From positions 26,681,674-26,745,673 of the forward strand of contig OX393579.1 in NCBI GenBank assembly GCA_947652605.1: 64,000 nt of DNA. Direction: 5' to 3'. Below, piece by piece: positions 24,216-36,552 of this stretch. The notes beneath the pieces were generated by a model. The model was not told the origin of the DNA and did not search any database. It saw nothing but the letters and a program-made list of their open reading frames with translations. Position 1 is the first letter of the stretch. Each line of letters starts with the position of its first letter. A program made the position numbers and the translations under genes. Source of the DNA: Elmis aenea. Taxonomy: Eukaryota; Arthropoda; Insecta; Coleoptera; Elmidae.

Positions 24216-25576
24216 ATACGCCGTCGTCAGTGACAGAATGTCACGTAGTTTCTAACCTATAATTTTGAAAATTACTAAACATTTAAATTGTTTTTAATTT
24301 GATCGCACAAAAAATGTAATATGCACCTCGGCCAAAACGTACTTTTTGGCCTTGATACATAAATAACTATTATTGATGCATATTCAAAACAAATATCTAT
24401 TATTGATCATAAAAACGAACCAAGTATAAAATTATCCGAAATTATAATAATATGTGATCAATGCAAATGTTCATTTTTAACGAACAAAGTATACCGAAAA
24501 AATTATGGATGGGTTGTTTGTATGAAAAATATGTAAATAAACAAAATAATTAAATAAAAAGAAAATTCATCTGAAGAATTTGGTTCCTTCTTCGATTTCA
24601 GTATACTCTGAAAATTTGGTGTAATATTGGATTACTGAATTCGCATATCTGTCCAGTCTGTTGTGATCTTTTAGTTTTTGTATAAGCATGTTTACATAAG
24701 CCAGATTCGCACAAATAGGTACTTGCAAACGGTAATAGAATTCGAATAGCTCATTTTAATAAATTCGCATATTCGTAAGAAATATCGCACCCGAAAGTTT
24801 TTACCGGAATCTAGAACTTAGCCTATAACTCAGCATCCGTACTAATTTAAATAATACTTTTACATTACACTGTCAGAAACTCGGTTGACTTCTTTCAGTC
24901 TGAATGGATTTCGTACCTGATTAATTTTGTACGATAAATTTGAAAAATACTCTGGGATTTTATTTCATTACCCATTGCATATCACGTATACTTACTCTAT
25001 TTTATCAGATTGATTTAAAAAATGTAAAAATAAGCAAAGCAACACCAACAAAAACGCAGAACCACTGAATTTGTTCCATTCCGGGGTCCCGCGAAAACCA
25101 CTTTGGAAAACGCTGTTCTATAGAGTGGGCACAACATCTGGATACATAAGTAAATTTTTTTTACGTAAACGTGAAAGTGAACAGACAATGTTTGGTACAA
25201 GGTAACTGGCTTGATTTTTGTACTGGGGTTTGCTGGAGGAGAAGGTTTATTTCGTGAATCTGTGCTAGGAAAAACCGAATTATATTTATATTTTGTTCAT
25301 AACAAAGCAATATAACTTTTAAAAAAAGATATTGAATGATTGTTCTTTATTTAGAAATGTATTTTAAAATATAATACAATCATCAGCTAGTGTTCTGGGT
25401 AACATTATAACTTTTATACACATAATCAACTACATGCACACCAGATTTGATCTGATTTTAAAAACTTATCATTTTGGCTTTCGATGATCAACCGTATTTA
25501 TTATAAATTTTACAATTTGACAAACCAAACCAAAGAGAAAAAATAAACTTTTCAATTATTGCGACATTGGTTGCAA
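24216..25576. other. AT-rich sequence, nothing recognised
   Basis: The 61-codon frame at 25015-25200 on the minus strand has no motif. No paired repeats seen. Confidence 0.45.
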
Positions 25577-26546
25577 TTAGGGATTGCAATTTTACCGACT
25601 TTTGCCATCACCGGTAAACGGTAGAAAAAAAAATCTGAGACGGTTATACCGCTAATTACCGGTAAATCTCAACACGTCAACAATATTTTGTTTAACATAA
25701 TTATAATTAAATAAAATATTTTGCTAAAAGAATTAAAAAAAATAATAAGAAATGGGAATTTTTTTAATCAAATGGTGTACACTGTCATGGCGACTTGCTA
25801 GATCAAGTGTACCTCGGATATGTTCGTGTAGAAAATGAATGTTAGGTTCACTACTACCTACTTTTGGCGTGACATACGAAATTGGATGCTTGTTCAAGTC
25901 ACCTTTCTGCATTACTTCCATCTTCCATTACAACATCTCCGAATACTGTTACGCAACAAATACTGGTTTGTTTTCTTAAAAAAAAGCTTTAAACGACCTT
26001 TAACCTGGTCGTCATTCATTTGGTCAGTAATAGAAGGTCAGGTTAAAGGTTGGTTAAACCTTTTTTTTAAATAAGTAATGAAAATAAAGGTTCAGGGTTA
26101 TTTTCATTAAAAAAAGAAAAGATTTTACCAATCTTAAACCTGTTCCTCATTTGATGTTTTGTGAACTTAGCACTCATAATCGACACGAAAATATCCAAGG
26201 TACACTTGATCTACCAAGCCGCCATGATAGTGTACACCATCTGAGGTTTACCAAATAAATTAAAAAAATATTTCTTTGTCTTCTTATTTTAATTCAAGTA
26301 AGATATCTGAATACATAATAAAAAAACTTTCAAAGAATCCAAACTTAATTATAATAATATACCATTTATTGTATAAAATTATATATTATTCAGAATTCAG
26401 AACACGAGTGGCTTCTTCTATCTATCGTTGTCGTTTTGAGTTTGGACGATACTATCGGTAACGAGAATACAATTAACGGTAATAAAAACGGTAAAAATTT
26501 ACCCTAATTACCGGTTTTACCGTTACTGGCAAATTGCAAACCCTAC
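25577..26546. mobile_element. TIR element with ACCGGTAA-rich ends
   Basis: The left end TAGGGATTGCAATTTTACCG mirrors the right end …TGGCAAATTGCAAACCCTA. Subterminal regions of about 100 bp on both sides are packed with CGGTAA and TTACCG in both orientations. Such clustered subterminal motifs are typical of hAT elements, but the flanks do not show a clean 8-bp repeat, so the superfamily is uncertain. A second element lies inside. Confidence 0.68.
25772..26240. mobile_element. Nested long-TIR element
   Basis: ATGGTGTACACTGTCATGGC at 25772 and about 60 bp in total, including TAGATCAAGTGTACCT and GATAT-TTCGTGT, recur in reverse ending at 26240. The pair sits between the two ACCGGTAA-rich ends of the outer element. 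The middle contains an imperfect inverted pair based on GGTCAGGTTAAA and shares blocks with 895-1055. No protein is encoded. Confidence 0.78.
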
Positions 26547-27931
26547 CAATGGCAATGTATCTCACAGTTAATTTGACTAAATGTACAGACTGCAAGATGA
26601 CAAATTTTTAGCTAACGTATATGTCGTCTGGATAGAGGAAGGTGGGGCGATAGATTTCGTATGACAAAATATAAAAAAGTTATAATAAAAGAGAACGTTG
26701 CGTACCTATCTCACTGATCTATTGCGATTGCGACCAACGCAGGGTTTAACTTGACTTGTTTTTTAATTAACTTTATTTATAAAGTGTTTTGCTTCCTACA
26801 TAAGTCTAATTTTTGCAATGTGTACCTTTGTTGACATAACTTTTTTTTACTTATTATATTACTTAGAAACGCGTTTTTTGATGACGGATTCCTTCTGTAA
26901 CACACTATTTCCCGCAAATAGGTAGTTGTAGGTTATCGCTGCACCTGCAAATGATTGGCAGTAAATATTTAAGAAATAAGGTGCTAGAAGTTAAGCTAAT
27001 TTAACTTGCTGATTAAACTAATTCTTACAACTCTTTTAACTTTAAACAATGCAAACACCATAAATATTTGCTTACTTGTTCGATCGCTCTTCAATCGAGA
27101 GTGGCTATTTTTTTACTTATGCAGGTAAACCTTATAATTATAAGTCAATTATATAAATTGCAACGAATTATGCAACATCTCCACTATGTGTTTACCTACA
27201 TATAATAAACATATCAAATTTAAAATTATATTTAGAAATGGGTTTAACATTGATAATTGAAGGTCTTTATTTGATTTAAAATTTACGTCTTTGATTTTTA
27301 GGGGCGAATTCTAAAACAGTATTACAAATGTTCTTGTTGCAGAGATTGAAAAAGTACGATTGGAGGTGATTGATTGCCAACAATTATTCGCTTTATAGCT
27401 ATAAATTACTGTAATCGAAAACCATCGAAAAAATCCGGGTTAGTTACGCAATCGATCGGAAGCTTTTAGTAATTCTGGTTTAAATAAATTCGTTACTGCT
27501 TGTCACACACCTGTCTAGCTTTGCTGTTTAAAGATAAAAAAATTTGATGTTTGACGTTCGGTTTAACAGCGATATTACCACTCTTGATTTTTTTTATGTC
27601 GTAAACGTTATGATTATGAAGTACAATAATTTGTCTTTTACAGTTATGTAAATATAAGGAAATGATTTAATATGTACTTACGTAATAAATTCAGTCTTAT
27701 ATCAATAGCTGAAGTTGAAGTATATTAATTTCGTTTTCGATATACCACACCAAGTATTATAACCCAAAGGGTTTACTAAAGTTTTTTTGGTATTTAATTA
27801 ACTCTCTTCTTTTTTATAACAAAGTGCTTCGGTACACACATTTTTTCTTGGACTAACTTTACAATTTTAACATTTGCTCAAATAAAATCTATAGCTCTTA
27901 AAACATTTTTTCATAAGTAACTACATGATGC
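26547..27931. other. AT-rich sequence, nothing recognised
   Basis: No supported gene or repeat. Confidence 0.5.
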
Positions 27932-29037
27932 TACGTGGGTGAGTCAAAAATTATCCACACTCCGGTTAAATAAACGTGTGTTGGCTGCACTGTCTTATTA
28001 GCTCTTTCTGTTGAAAGTAACTGTCTCCCCAGTCACTGCTGTGAAGTTGTGAACGTGTTACGTCAGTTCATTTGTAAGTGCGGTGCGAAAAAAAATGGCT
28101 GCACCACTTGTGATTTGCACGAAAGAAGAACAACGGGCAGTGATACGTTTTTTGTGGTCCGAGGGTGTGCCTGGTGCCGATATTTATCGAAGATTTTGTA
28201 TGGAGAAAGTGTTTTGTAGCGACGAAGTGTATAAGAATGGCTAGAGAAGTTCAAGGAAGGTCGCACAAGCCATGAAGAAGAAGCCCGTTACGTCCACAGC
28301 TGATGACAACATTAAGCGTGCACGTGAAATGTGAAATGATTCTGTCGAATAGACGATAGTAGTGGATTATGTAGCAAATCATTTGCAAATTAGCCGTGGC
28401 TCAGCCTATGAAATCATCCACGACAGACTTAGGTTTCGAAACGTTTGTGCAAACCAAATTTGGACCGATACGCGGACTAAGGTGAAAGCTTCTCGAAAAA
28501 AATCATTACTGGTGATGAGACGTGGATTCATCGCTTAAGGGCCAGTATTAGAAAACTTAAGGAAAAGGTTCAAAAATTAACAGTGAGATGCTCACCAAAG
28601 AGCTAAAGCCTAAACAACAGGTTAAACGCAGAGGACTGCTATCCAAGGAAGTTCTGATCTTGCATGACAATCCACATCCGCACACCTCTACTCACACTAT
28701 CGACACTCTGCAAAAACTTCGCTTTGAGGTGTTGGAGCATCCTCCCTATAGTCCTGATCTTGCTCCATCGGACCTTTACCTGTTTCGTCCCCTAAAAGCA
28801 GCCCTACGAGAACGAATTTTTACATCTGATGAAGAAGTGAAGACAGCGGTACATTCATAGCTCGCAGCTCAGCCTAAAACAATTTTTAATGAGGGAATAC
28901 GAAAGCTTGTTGACAGATGGACAAAGTGTATTGAAAAGCAAGGAGATTGTCGAAAAATGATGTTCTTGTTTTTTGTAAAAGTTAATTAAAACAAATTCTA
29001 CAGCCAGAGTGCGGATAATTTTTGACTCGCCCTAGTA
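27932..29037 (+). mobile_element. Decayed mariner element
   Basis: The left end TACGTGGGTGAGTCAAAAAT and the right end, whose reverse reads TACTAGGGCGAGTCAAAAAT, form TIRs of about 30 bp with a few mismatches. A TA lies at each side. The element is 1,106 bp, shorter than a complete mariner because of an internal deletion. The end sequence defines a third mariner subfamily in this window. Confidence 0.92.
28095..28989 (+). pseudogene. Mariner transposase, frameshifted and deleted
   Basis: The ATG at 28095 opens with MAAPLVICTKEEQRAVIRFL, a mariner N-terminus, and stays open for about 49 codons. A two-base shift near 28233 restores the expected WLEKFKEGRTSHEE. More stops follow through the GRPS linker. 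After AYEIIHDRL the linker and WVPHEL region are cut short. The three catalytic sites are still readable: ITGDETWIH near 28510, LHDNPHPHT near 28665 and YSPDLAPSDLYLF near 28750, the last two 34 residues apart. The segment 28588-28860 is open, ends at a premature TAG, and continues in frame to the natural stop at 28987. It is much older than the mariner at 1121. Confidence 0.9.
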
Positions 29038-29680
29038 TATGTTTTTGCTCTCATTTTTTTTCCTGCCGTATTCACATATATATATAACTTACTGCGCATT
29101 AAGGTTACATAAATAAATAAATAATATTGGTAGGTTATTATCAATCGTATCTTTTTACAAGATTGAAAACTCGTTCGTGTTAGAAGCTCATTTCATTTAT
29201 GAGTTATTGTTATATATCCGCAACTTCTGTGTATTTGCCAATTTTCTATTTTCATGGTATTCGTCGTTCATTGCATACAGAAACCTACACAGTTTAGTTT
29301 GATTTAACCATTACAAATTTGCATTTTTATTTTGTATTATTTCGCTACCAAACAACTAACAAAACATTTCTTAGAAAATATTATTCCTTTACAAAGAAAA
29401 AACGCTGTTTTATCAAGAAAGAATTCTCATGCTATTCGCTGATAGTAGAATCGTTATTAAATTTAACTTATCTATCGAATCGGACGTAGCTCCGGAACCG
29501 GTGACTTGCTCATTATCTACTGTATAGGTGTGTTTTGATGTGTCGATTTCTGTTAAATCACCTAGAAAGATAAGACTAAAAGAAGTCTGCCGTTAACTCT
29601 AATATATTTCGGATAGCTACATAAGAATTATTTTCTTTTTCACGTAGCTTATAAATTTAATGTTTTATAAATTATGTATG
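29038..29680. other. AT-rich sequence, nothing recognised
   Basis: No supported feature. Confidence 0.5.
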
Positions 29681-30080
29681 TACAGGGTGAACACATTTCA
29701 TGTTCCATCATAATGATCTCGTTCATGCTAGAAAGTAGGTTAATGCTTGCTTGGAAAAGTTACTTAATTTCTTGGTGATTAATAATATCTAATCAAATTT
29801 TATAAATCTGAATCCACTCTCATAAAAATTGAAAAAGTAATTTCTTTGTGAAAATATTAAGATTTCGTACAATACCAATTGTTTATTCTTCATTTACCTT
29901 AACTTTTAACTTAGTCGATTGGTTTTTTGTCTGTTTGACATGACTTTCTTGTTTTTTAAAGACGCCATATTAGATTTTCACATAGTTAGGTGGGCCTTTT
30001 TTTTACATATTACTATACGTTAGAATGGTTCTTAAACGCCATTAAAACAATATTTTAAAATGTATATGGATCACCCTCTA
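29681..30080. mobile_element. Possible MITE with TACAGGGTGA ends
   Basis: TACAGGGTGA at 29681 and TCACCCTCTA ending at 30080 agree at 9 of 10 positions, and the spacing of 400 bp is reasonable. Beyond these ten bases the two ends do not pair, so this is a weak call. Confidence 0.4.
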
Positions 30081-31544
30081 ATTTTTTCTATGTATATTCT
30101 CACAAAAACAAATCAGGTCAATTGAGCAATGTTTAACGGTCACTAAAATGGTTTGGAATTTAGCATGACTAGATATTTGCGTCAGCCGGCGGTTCGATAA
30201 TAGACACAAAAAAGTGGATTATAAAAAATGTTTGCTGTTTTCCTTGACTTATTTAAATAATTTGGCAACATATACCTAACATTTTTCCACTGAAAATTAA
30301 GTTGATTTACAATTTCAACTCTAGTTTCGAGTCACTCAAAGTTGTTTTAAAAGACAATTTTGAGTGCTTCACAGCAAAGTTAGCAATAGTAAATCAACTT
30401 AGTTTTTAATTGTCAAATGTTGTATATTGTCAAGATGTTGAAACAATTTAGGTAAAACAGTAAAGAAAAAACTTGGAGAGTGACCCATTAATATTTAAAA
30501 AAATTATAATACAAATATATAATATGCCCCTAATATTGTATTATTTATATTGCAAAAGAAATGTTATATTAAAAACACTTTTTTTTACAAAATCAAAATA
30601 CCCTTGGAAAGAAGAAAAAACTGCTTACTTTGTTGAAAAATTGTCCAAATTGTAGTTTTTTTTTTAACTTAGTGCTACAAAATGTCGTTAAAAGAAACCC
30701 TAAAAATGCCGGGGTTAGTTGTAAACAGCGCATGCCTGTAGAAATTCAGCGATAGTTCTTGCCTTAGTTTATTTACTGTTTTTGCCGTCCACAAACTAGT
30801 TTATAAATTGATCCGATAACTGCTTGTAACCCTCCGACGAACTATCAGAGACGCTGCCGAAACTCAATGTCGTTTCTGCGGACATCGTTCATCGGAACGT
30901 ACATAAGCTTGCTGATACAAACCTATAATATAGGTTACTTGTACATACAAAAACATTTATATTTTAAGCACAAATCTGTTATTGTCCCGAATAAAATTTG
31001 GAAATCAATCATCACAAGGCTTTTGTTTTATATTAATGAATTATGTCTTTGTTGGGTCGAAATATATTTTCGTTCGCCAATAAATTCAATTCGGTAAACT
31101 TTCGGTCCATTAGCACCTAACAAGATTTTTTATTGGTGCAATATCAATGATTGTGAGGGACTTTTATAAAAGTTTGCAAGTTATTAAATCTAGAAAAAAA
31201 ACTGATTATGAAACAAAAATACCAACAAAATGTAACTTGAAAGATAGATAAATACCTACATACAAACTTTTTTGCATAAAAATCTTGTTCATTAGTAAAA
31301 ACTTTACAAATACCTATTTGTGTTACAAATCAGTTTTTAAGTACGCTTTAAGGTCCATTATAAAAAAATATCCGGGAGCCATTAAAGATAGAAGGATGAT
31401 TAAATAGGCAAAGATGTGTGTTTTTACGTTATTTGCACATTGTGCACACTTTTCAAGTTACTTTAAATTTTCTAAACAATTAAAGTTTTACCATTTATTA
31501 ACATTTTTTGTGTGGTGTTGTTTTTAAATTAGTTTATATAATTA
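30081..31544. other. AT-rich sequence, nothing recognised
   Basis: A less AT-rich patch at 30780-30900 holds a short open frame, but no family motif is visible. Confidence 0.45.
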
Positions 31545-32169
31545 TACCGGGCCATGAACAATTATTCGATAGCTCTCTTAGTGTATTTGACATTTAAATC
31601 ATATTTTGGAGATATTTCCAAAGCTTGTTAGTTTAATTCTATTAAATGTTGTGTTTGTACTTGAAAATTATCATTTAAACAGCAATCTAGAGAAATATTA
31701 GTTTTAGACATAATACACCTTCATTACTTTCAATAGATAAATAAATTATTGATAGGAAAATGTTAAAATACATAAGATGTCTTCTTTTAAAAAATTAACT
31801 TATTTATGTTTTGAGTTTACCCGAATGGACGTGCATAAAAAGCACCCTGTGTATTATTTTAAAATTTTTACTAGTCTTGATATTGCTGAGTTGAGAAATA
31901 TGAATATTTTTTTCGGTTCCTGTTCCTGTCTATATTTTTATAGAAACTTGAATAACTCAAAAACGATTGATTTGAGATACCAAAAACTCTGTATAGTTTT
32001 TTAAGGAAATTTACTTCTGCATATAAAACTTAACATACAAGGTATAGTTTAAAATAATTTTAGGTTATATAGTAAAAGACCACACACAACTTTTGTATAA
32101 AAACTGTTTTAAAGGTTTTCACTAATAACAAAACTATCAAATAATTCTTATTGACTGGGACCCCCTGTA
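31545..32169 (-). repeat. Dispersed TIR repeat, copy 2
   Basis: The ends are TACCGGGCC at 31545 and CCCCCTGTA at 32169. The reverse complement follows the same block order as 16423-17257, so this is a second member inserted in the opposite direction. It is shorter. The 75-codon frame within it is repeat sequence. Confidence 0.6.
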
Positions 32170-34310
32170 TGTAAGTTGTTTATAATTATTGCACAAACCT
32201 TTGTAAAGGTTAAACATCTAAAAAAAAATATGAATAATTGCAAAACTGTCAAAAATGCATCAATGTATTTACTGCCAATATAAGTTGTGTTGTTTAGTTA
32301 ATAGAGTTACATTTAATTTTTTCATTAAGTAATAAACTTAGTAAAGAACTAGGTATTACATATCAATAGATGCTTTTCAATTTTGTATGAGCTTAGCGCT
32401 AATTTTCCGGTTTATTTTCGGCTTCATACTTCAAGGTAACGTAGTCTAATTATTTTCATATTACCTTGTAAATAAATTTGTCGTTTTTCAAAATCATTTC
32501 TTTCATTAAAGATTAACGCTTTTTTATAACCTTAACCTAAAATTTTCGTTTCTGGGACAAAGTTTGAATATTAAAGGTCCAATAAAACATTAAAATATTT
32601 AAACAATCACATAAATTCGTTTTTCCTTAATAGCTAAAGCGTTTAGTTAATGATTTATTAGTGTCTATATCCGGTTGGACTAAATAAAGATAAATGAAAC
32701 AACTACAAATTAAAACACGAACATAAATGCTTTGCGTGGCTTACTAATATTTATTTGACTAAATTATAGCCTTTCATATACCTACGTGAATAATATAATT
32801 CAAGGGAAAAAAATATTTCTCTGAATCCATTTATTAAATAAAATAGGGTAAAAAATATGTAATAGAATCGACGTATAAGAAGATTCCCGAGGTTAAAATC
32901 GAATATGTGGATCAAAACTGACATATTACATTTTAAGGGAGGCCTTTATGCTAGATATACTTCTTTTTGCAACATTATTACCTTCGAACCGTTTACATTA
33001 TCCTTTAATATAAAGTAAAAAGAGAAAGGAAAAAACTCGGATCATTTCTATATCATGTTTTAATAAACAGTCACTAACAGATATTAAAAAAGGTGCAATT
33101 AAATAAGGTTTGTTTCATTTTCGTGTGCAATTTTTTGATCTCATTTTTAATTAAATTTTGTTCGTAATAAACTGCGGCGTGTTGACCCATAAATAACAAT
33201 TTTATTCGTGAATGATTAAAGCGGGTAAATGTGGTGTCGGTAATTTTAGGTTATTTCGCGGGCGTTCGTGCCACAGTAGCACCATATTTTAAAGGTCACA
33301 CTACCTTAGTTAATCCAGAGTGCTGCGAAGTGCACCTTGAGTTATATTTAATGATTTATAATGAAAATTCGCGCTGTAAAGCCAATATGTCAAAAACAGT
33401 AACATTTTTATAAATATGAAATGCACAAATATAGTCGTACATGTATAATGTCCATAAAAGTTTTTAATTGCGTAACAACCTTTACCTGAGTGTGCCAACT
33501 CTTCTTTAACGAACATCGTGCTAAAATTTGTTTGTGTATCTTTTAGGTGGCAAGAACAATTTAACTTAAAGACGCTTAATAAAGAGATCAACGTAACTTA
33601 TACATTCTTATGTACTGAATACCCGATAATGTTTTAAATGGCTTTTATTTGGGTTGCTTATAGGTAGGTCTACCATATTTTAATCACAAGAAATTAGCAC
33701 AAAAAAGTGGGGAAGAGACAAAATGCGCTCCAGGCGATTTTTTTTTTAAAATTTTAAAACGTCAAACGTGTTTTAATGCCAAATAAGATAATGTACATAC
33801 TTCATCATACAAAACTGAAGTTTTATGGCAAATTCTTCTGGTATGTTTTATCAGATCGTCCCACACTCCTAACAAACTTATTTTTAATAAAAGGTAAAAA
33901 CTTTCACTAATAATATCCATTTAGGTAAAGGAAATACAAACATAATATTACCATAAATTTAAAAAAAGTAAAACTATTTCGGTCAAAAATTTAAAAAGAA
34001 CGGAAAAACATCAGCTTGGGTTTTAAATTTATTTTATTGTTGCTTGATCAAAAAGCTTAAAAGTTATAAACAAAAAGCATACATTACTACGAATTTTTCC
34101 AATATCATGCGTACAGCGTACACATTAATATTTTCTTACAAAAACGCGTATTTTCGCACCAAAAGTGTGCAATTGGCAACCCTATAACACCCACGCAAAG
34201 ACGTTTTACCACAAAATGACAGTGAAACACATTTTCTTAGCTTCTCGCCCTTTATTGGTATCCGCGCGGTCATATTTCAGAAGAAAATTAGTATGAAATG
34301 TTTTTTTTTT
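32170..34310. other. AT-rich sequence, nothing firm
   Basis: TAGGTCTACC near 33667 is similar to the reverse of GGGTAGGCCTA near 34370 and could be a degenerate element end. The support is too weak for a call. No protein motif in the open frames. Confidence 0.4.
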
Positions 34311-34311
34311 A

Positions 34312-34366
34312 CCGGGATAAACGCTATACCGACCGGGACACCGGGACTGTTTCGGTCAAACCGGGA
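34312..34366 (+). repeat. Cluster of CCGGGA motifs
   Basis: CCGGGA occurs four times in 55 bp, at 34312, 34333, 34341 and 34361, twice extended to ACCGGGACA. It lies just inside the GGGTAGGCCTA sequence and looks like the subterminal repeat of a DNA transposon whose other end I could not find. Confidence 0.5.
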
Positions 34367-34588
34367 CATTGGGTAGGCCTAGTTAAAGCCAAAGTAGTGT
34401 AAGTCATATTGTCAATATTTTGTTTACCTAGAAAATTAGTCTATGCTAGGATCAGTAAAAAAATACGTACTTTCAAAATTTTGCCTCACTTTATATGAAA
34501 AGGTGCCGAGTGCACAAATTCATCTTCCTATGTGTGCTAAAAAAAAGCTTACTACCTATGACAGAAAGCTGTTCCTCTTTGATGCAGT

Positions 34589-35107
34589 CATATATCTAAT
34601 AAACATATATCGCGCATTCCCTATCTTCAAAATGAGTGAAAAGTGAAGCCGATCGAATGAAATGGAAATATGTACATCTCTTTCTAAGGTGTACTTTTCA
34701 CAGTTGGCAGCAAATATAGAAAATCAAATAAAACTAGGATTACTAACAGAGCCTGCATGAAAATAAATTGTTGAGGTCATGTTATGAAACGTGATTTTTG
34801 TAAATTACGCATGCAGACACCGATGTTTAACAATCCGAGACGAATTTGCGAATTAGTACAAACCTTAGAACAGGTTTTTGTTTATTAATTGTAGTTTTTA
34901 CAAATCGTAGATCATCAACGTCAAATGTCATATTTTTAAACTGTCATAAATTAGGTGAACATTATGCGCGCTTCTCACGTCCAATCCGATGTATATTAGC
35001 TGTCAATGGTCCAATCGCCGCATTAAAAAGAGAGGATGTATATATGTACCGTTGACTATGTTACGCAAAATTTGAACTACTAGCAATGTATGTTTATTAG
35101 ATATATG
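34589..35107 (+). mobile_element. MITE, copy A of a three-copy family
   Basis: Perfect 19-bp terminal inverted repeats CATATATCTAATAAACATA lie at 34589-34607 and 35089-35107. The 519-bp element has no transposase. Relatives are at 35325-36552 (same direction, interrupted) and 60761-61134 (opposite direction, shortened). Open frames here are chance. Confidence 0.87.
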
Positions 35108-35492
35108 GCTGCAGTTTATAAGTTTCGCAGCCATATTCACCCCAGGATGATAACTCTTATACTTTACTAAATTATAAGAATAGCCGGCTTGCTAGACACA
35201 ACTGGTAACATGACACCCTAGGTCACGACCAATTGCTACCCTCCCGCCTTCACCGTTACAAGGACAAAATTTAAAAGTGCATACACTTTTTGGACGTCCC
35301 TTGTAATATGCACTAACTCTATGCTGCGCATTCTTTATCTACATGAGTGGGGCTGAAGTCGATGGAGTGAGATGAAAATATATTTCTCTCTTTCTAAGGA
35401 AGGTGTACTTAGACAGTTAGTAGCAATAATACAAAATCAAATAAAACTAGGATTATAAACAGAACTTGTATAAAAAAAATTGATGTCATGTT

Positions 35493-36236
35493 CAGTGGCG
35501 TAGCTAGGGTAATTTGCGCCCGGGGACAAGACACAAAATCTGCGCCCCTTCTCGTATCGAGAGTCTGGAGACTCACTGGGGCCGGAGTCCCCCAAAAAAT
35601 TGTTATTTTCAGTTTATATTATGGTTCATAAATAGAATAAAAACTAAAAATTCTTTTTATGGATTGAAACAATTTATTTAATAAACACTAAAATACTAAT
35701 TAATTATTAAAATTACTAAATAATAATAAAAACTAAATTCTATACATATTTATTGTACTGGTCCGTGAGTGTGTATGTGTAGTATATATGAATTGGAATT
35801 CTACTATAAATGATCTTCCTCGATTTGACTGTCGCAAACTCATCAATTACGTTGTCAAAATTAATAAAATCAAGGGTTTGTCTTTCGATGCTAAGGAGTG
35901 CAAGATCACTCAGACGATCTTGTCCCATTGAAGCACGTAAATATGATAAAATAAGCTTTAGTTTGCTGAAAGACCGCTCACAACTTGCAATTGAAACAGC
36001 AATTGTTAAAAGAATTTGCAGTGAAATACGCATATTGGGAAACAAGTCATCTCCATATGATAAGTACAATAAAACCAAGAAGGTCTAAAAGAGTTTCTGG
36101 TAGAATTTCAGTCCGGGTATTTATAAAGTTAAAATACAAAAGTTAGTTTAAATCGATCCTCATTTTGGCGCCCCCTAAGCTGTGGCGCCCAGGGACATAT
36201 GTACCCCCTGCCCCCCCCCCCCTAGCTACGCCTCTG
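35493..36236 (-). mobile_element. Non-autonomous hAT element
   Basis: The left end is CAGTGGCGTAGCTAGG and the right end CCTAGCTACGCCTCTG. The exact 8-bp target duplication GTCATGTT lies at 35485-35492 and 36237-36244. Subterminal GGCGCCC and GCGCCCC stretches and a run of 13 C lie near the ends. The element is 744 bp and carries only a C-terminal transposase fragment. It is inserted in copy B of the MITE family. Confidence 0.95.
35740..36078 (-). pseudogene. hAT transposase C-terminal fragment
   Basis: This encodes the hAT dimerisation region with the hallmark SIASCERSFSKLKLILSYLR followed by MGQDRLSDLALLSIER. The preceding FPNMRISLQILLTI also matches the family, as in zinc-finger MYM-type-like hAT proteins. 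Upstream, the family sequence continues in another frame (ending LLDLLGF near 36085), so a frameshift lies there. The catalytic core and the N-terminal zinc finger are absent. It differs strongly from the fragments at 8905 and 50226, so it is another hAT family. Confidence 0.9.
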
Positions 36237-36552
36237 GTCATGTTTACGAAACGTGATTTTTGAAAATTACGCGTGCAGACACCAATGTTTAACAATTTGA
36301 GGCGAATTACTACAAACCTTAAAACAGACTTATATAATATATTTATTGTAGTTTTAACAAATCGTAGATCATCAACGTCAAATGTCATACTTTTAAGTTG
36401 AAATACACCCGCTTTATACGTTGTCCAATCTAATGTATATTAGCTTTCTATGGTCCAATCGCTGGATTAGAAAGAGAGGATGTATTTATGTACTGTTTCG
36501 TCTGTTACAGAAAATTGCAAATATTAATAATATTGTTATTATTACATATATG

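Larger units (their letters stand above)
35325..36552 (+). mobile_element. MITE, copy B, interrupted by hAT
   Basis: The left part 35325-35492 and the right part 36237-36552 align to copy A in order, for example GATCATCAACGTCAAATGTC and the GGTCCAATCGC plus AGAGAGGATGTAT blocks. The first part of the left TIR is missing, and the right TIR is reduced to ACATATATG. More divergent than copies A and C. Confidence 0.82.

Noticed and set aside
25015..25200. 61-codon frame with a fairly mixed amino-acid composition
   Set aside because: No family recognised and no splice or promoter context to support it.
33667..34380. Possible element between TAGGTCTACC and GGGTAGGCCTA
   Set aside because: Only about ten bases pair, no target duplication, and CCGGGA motifs are found at one end only.
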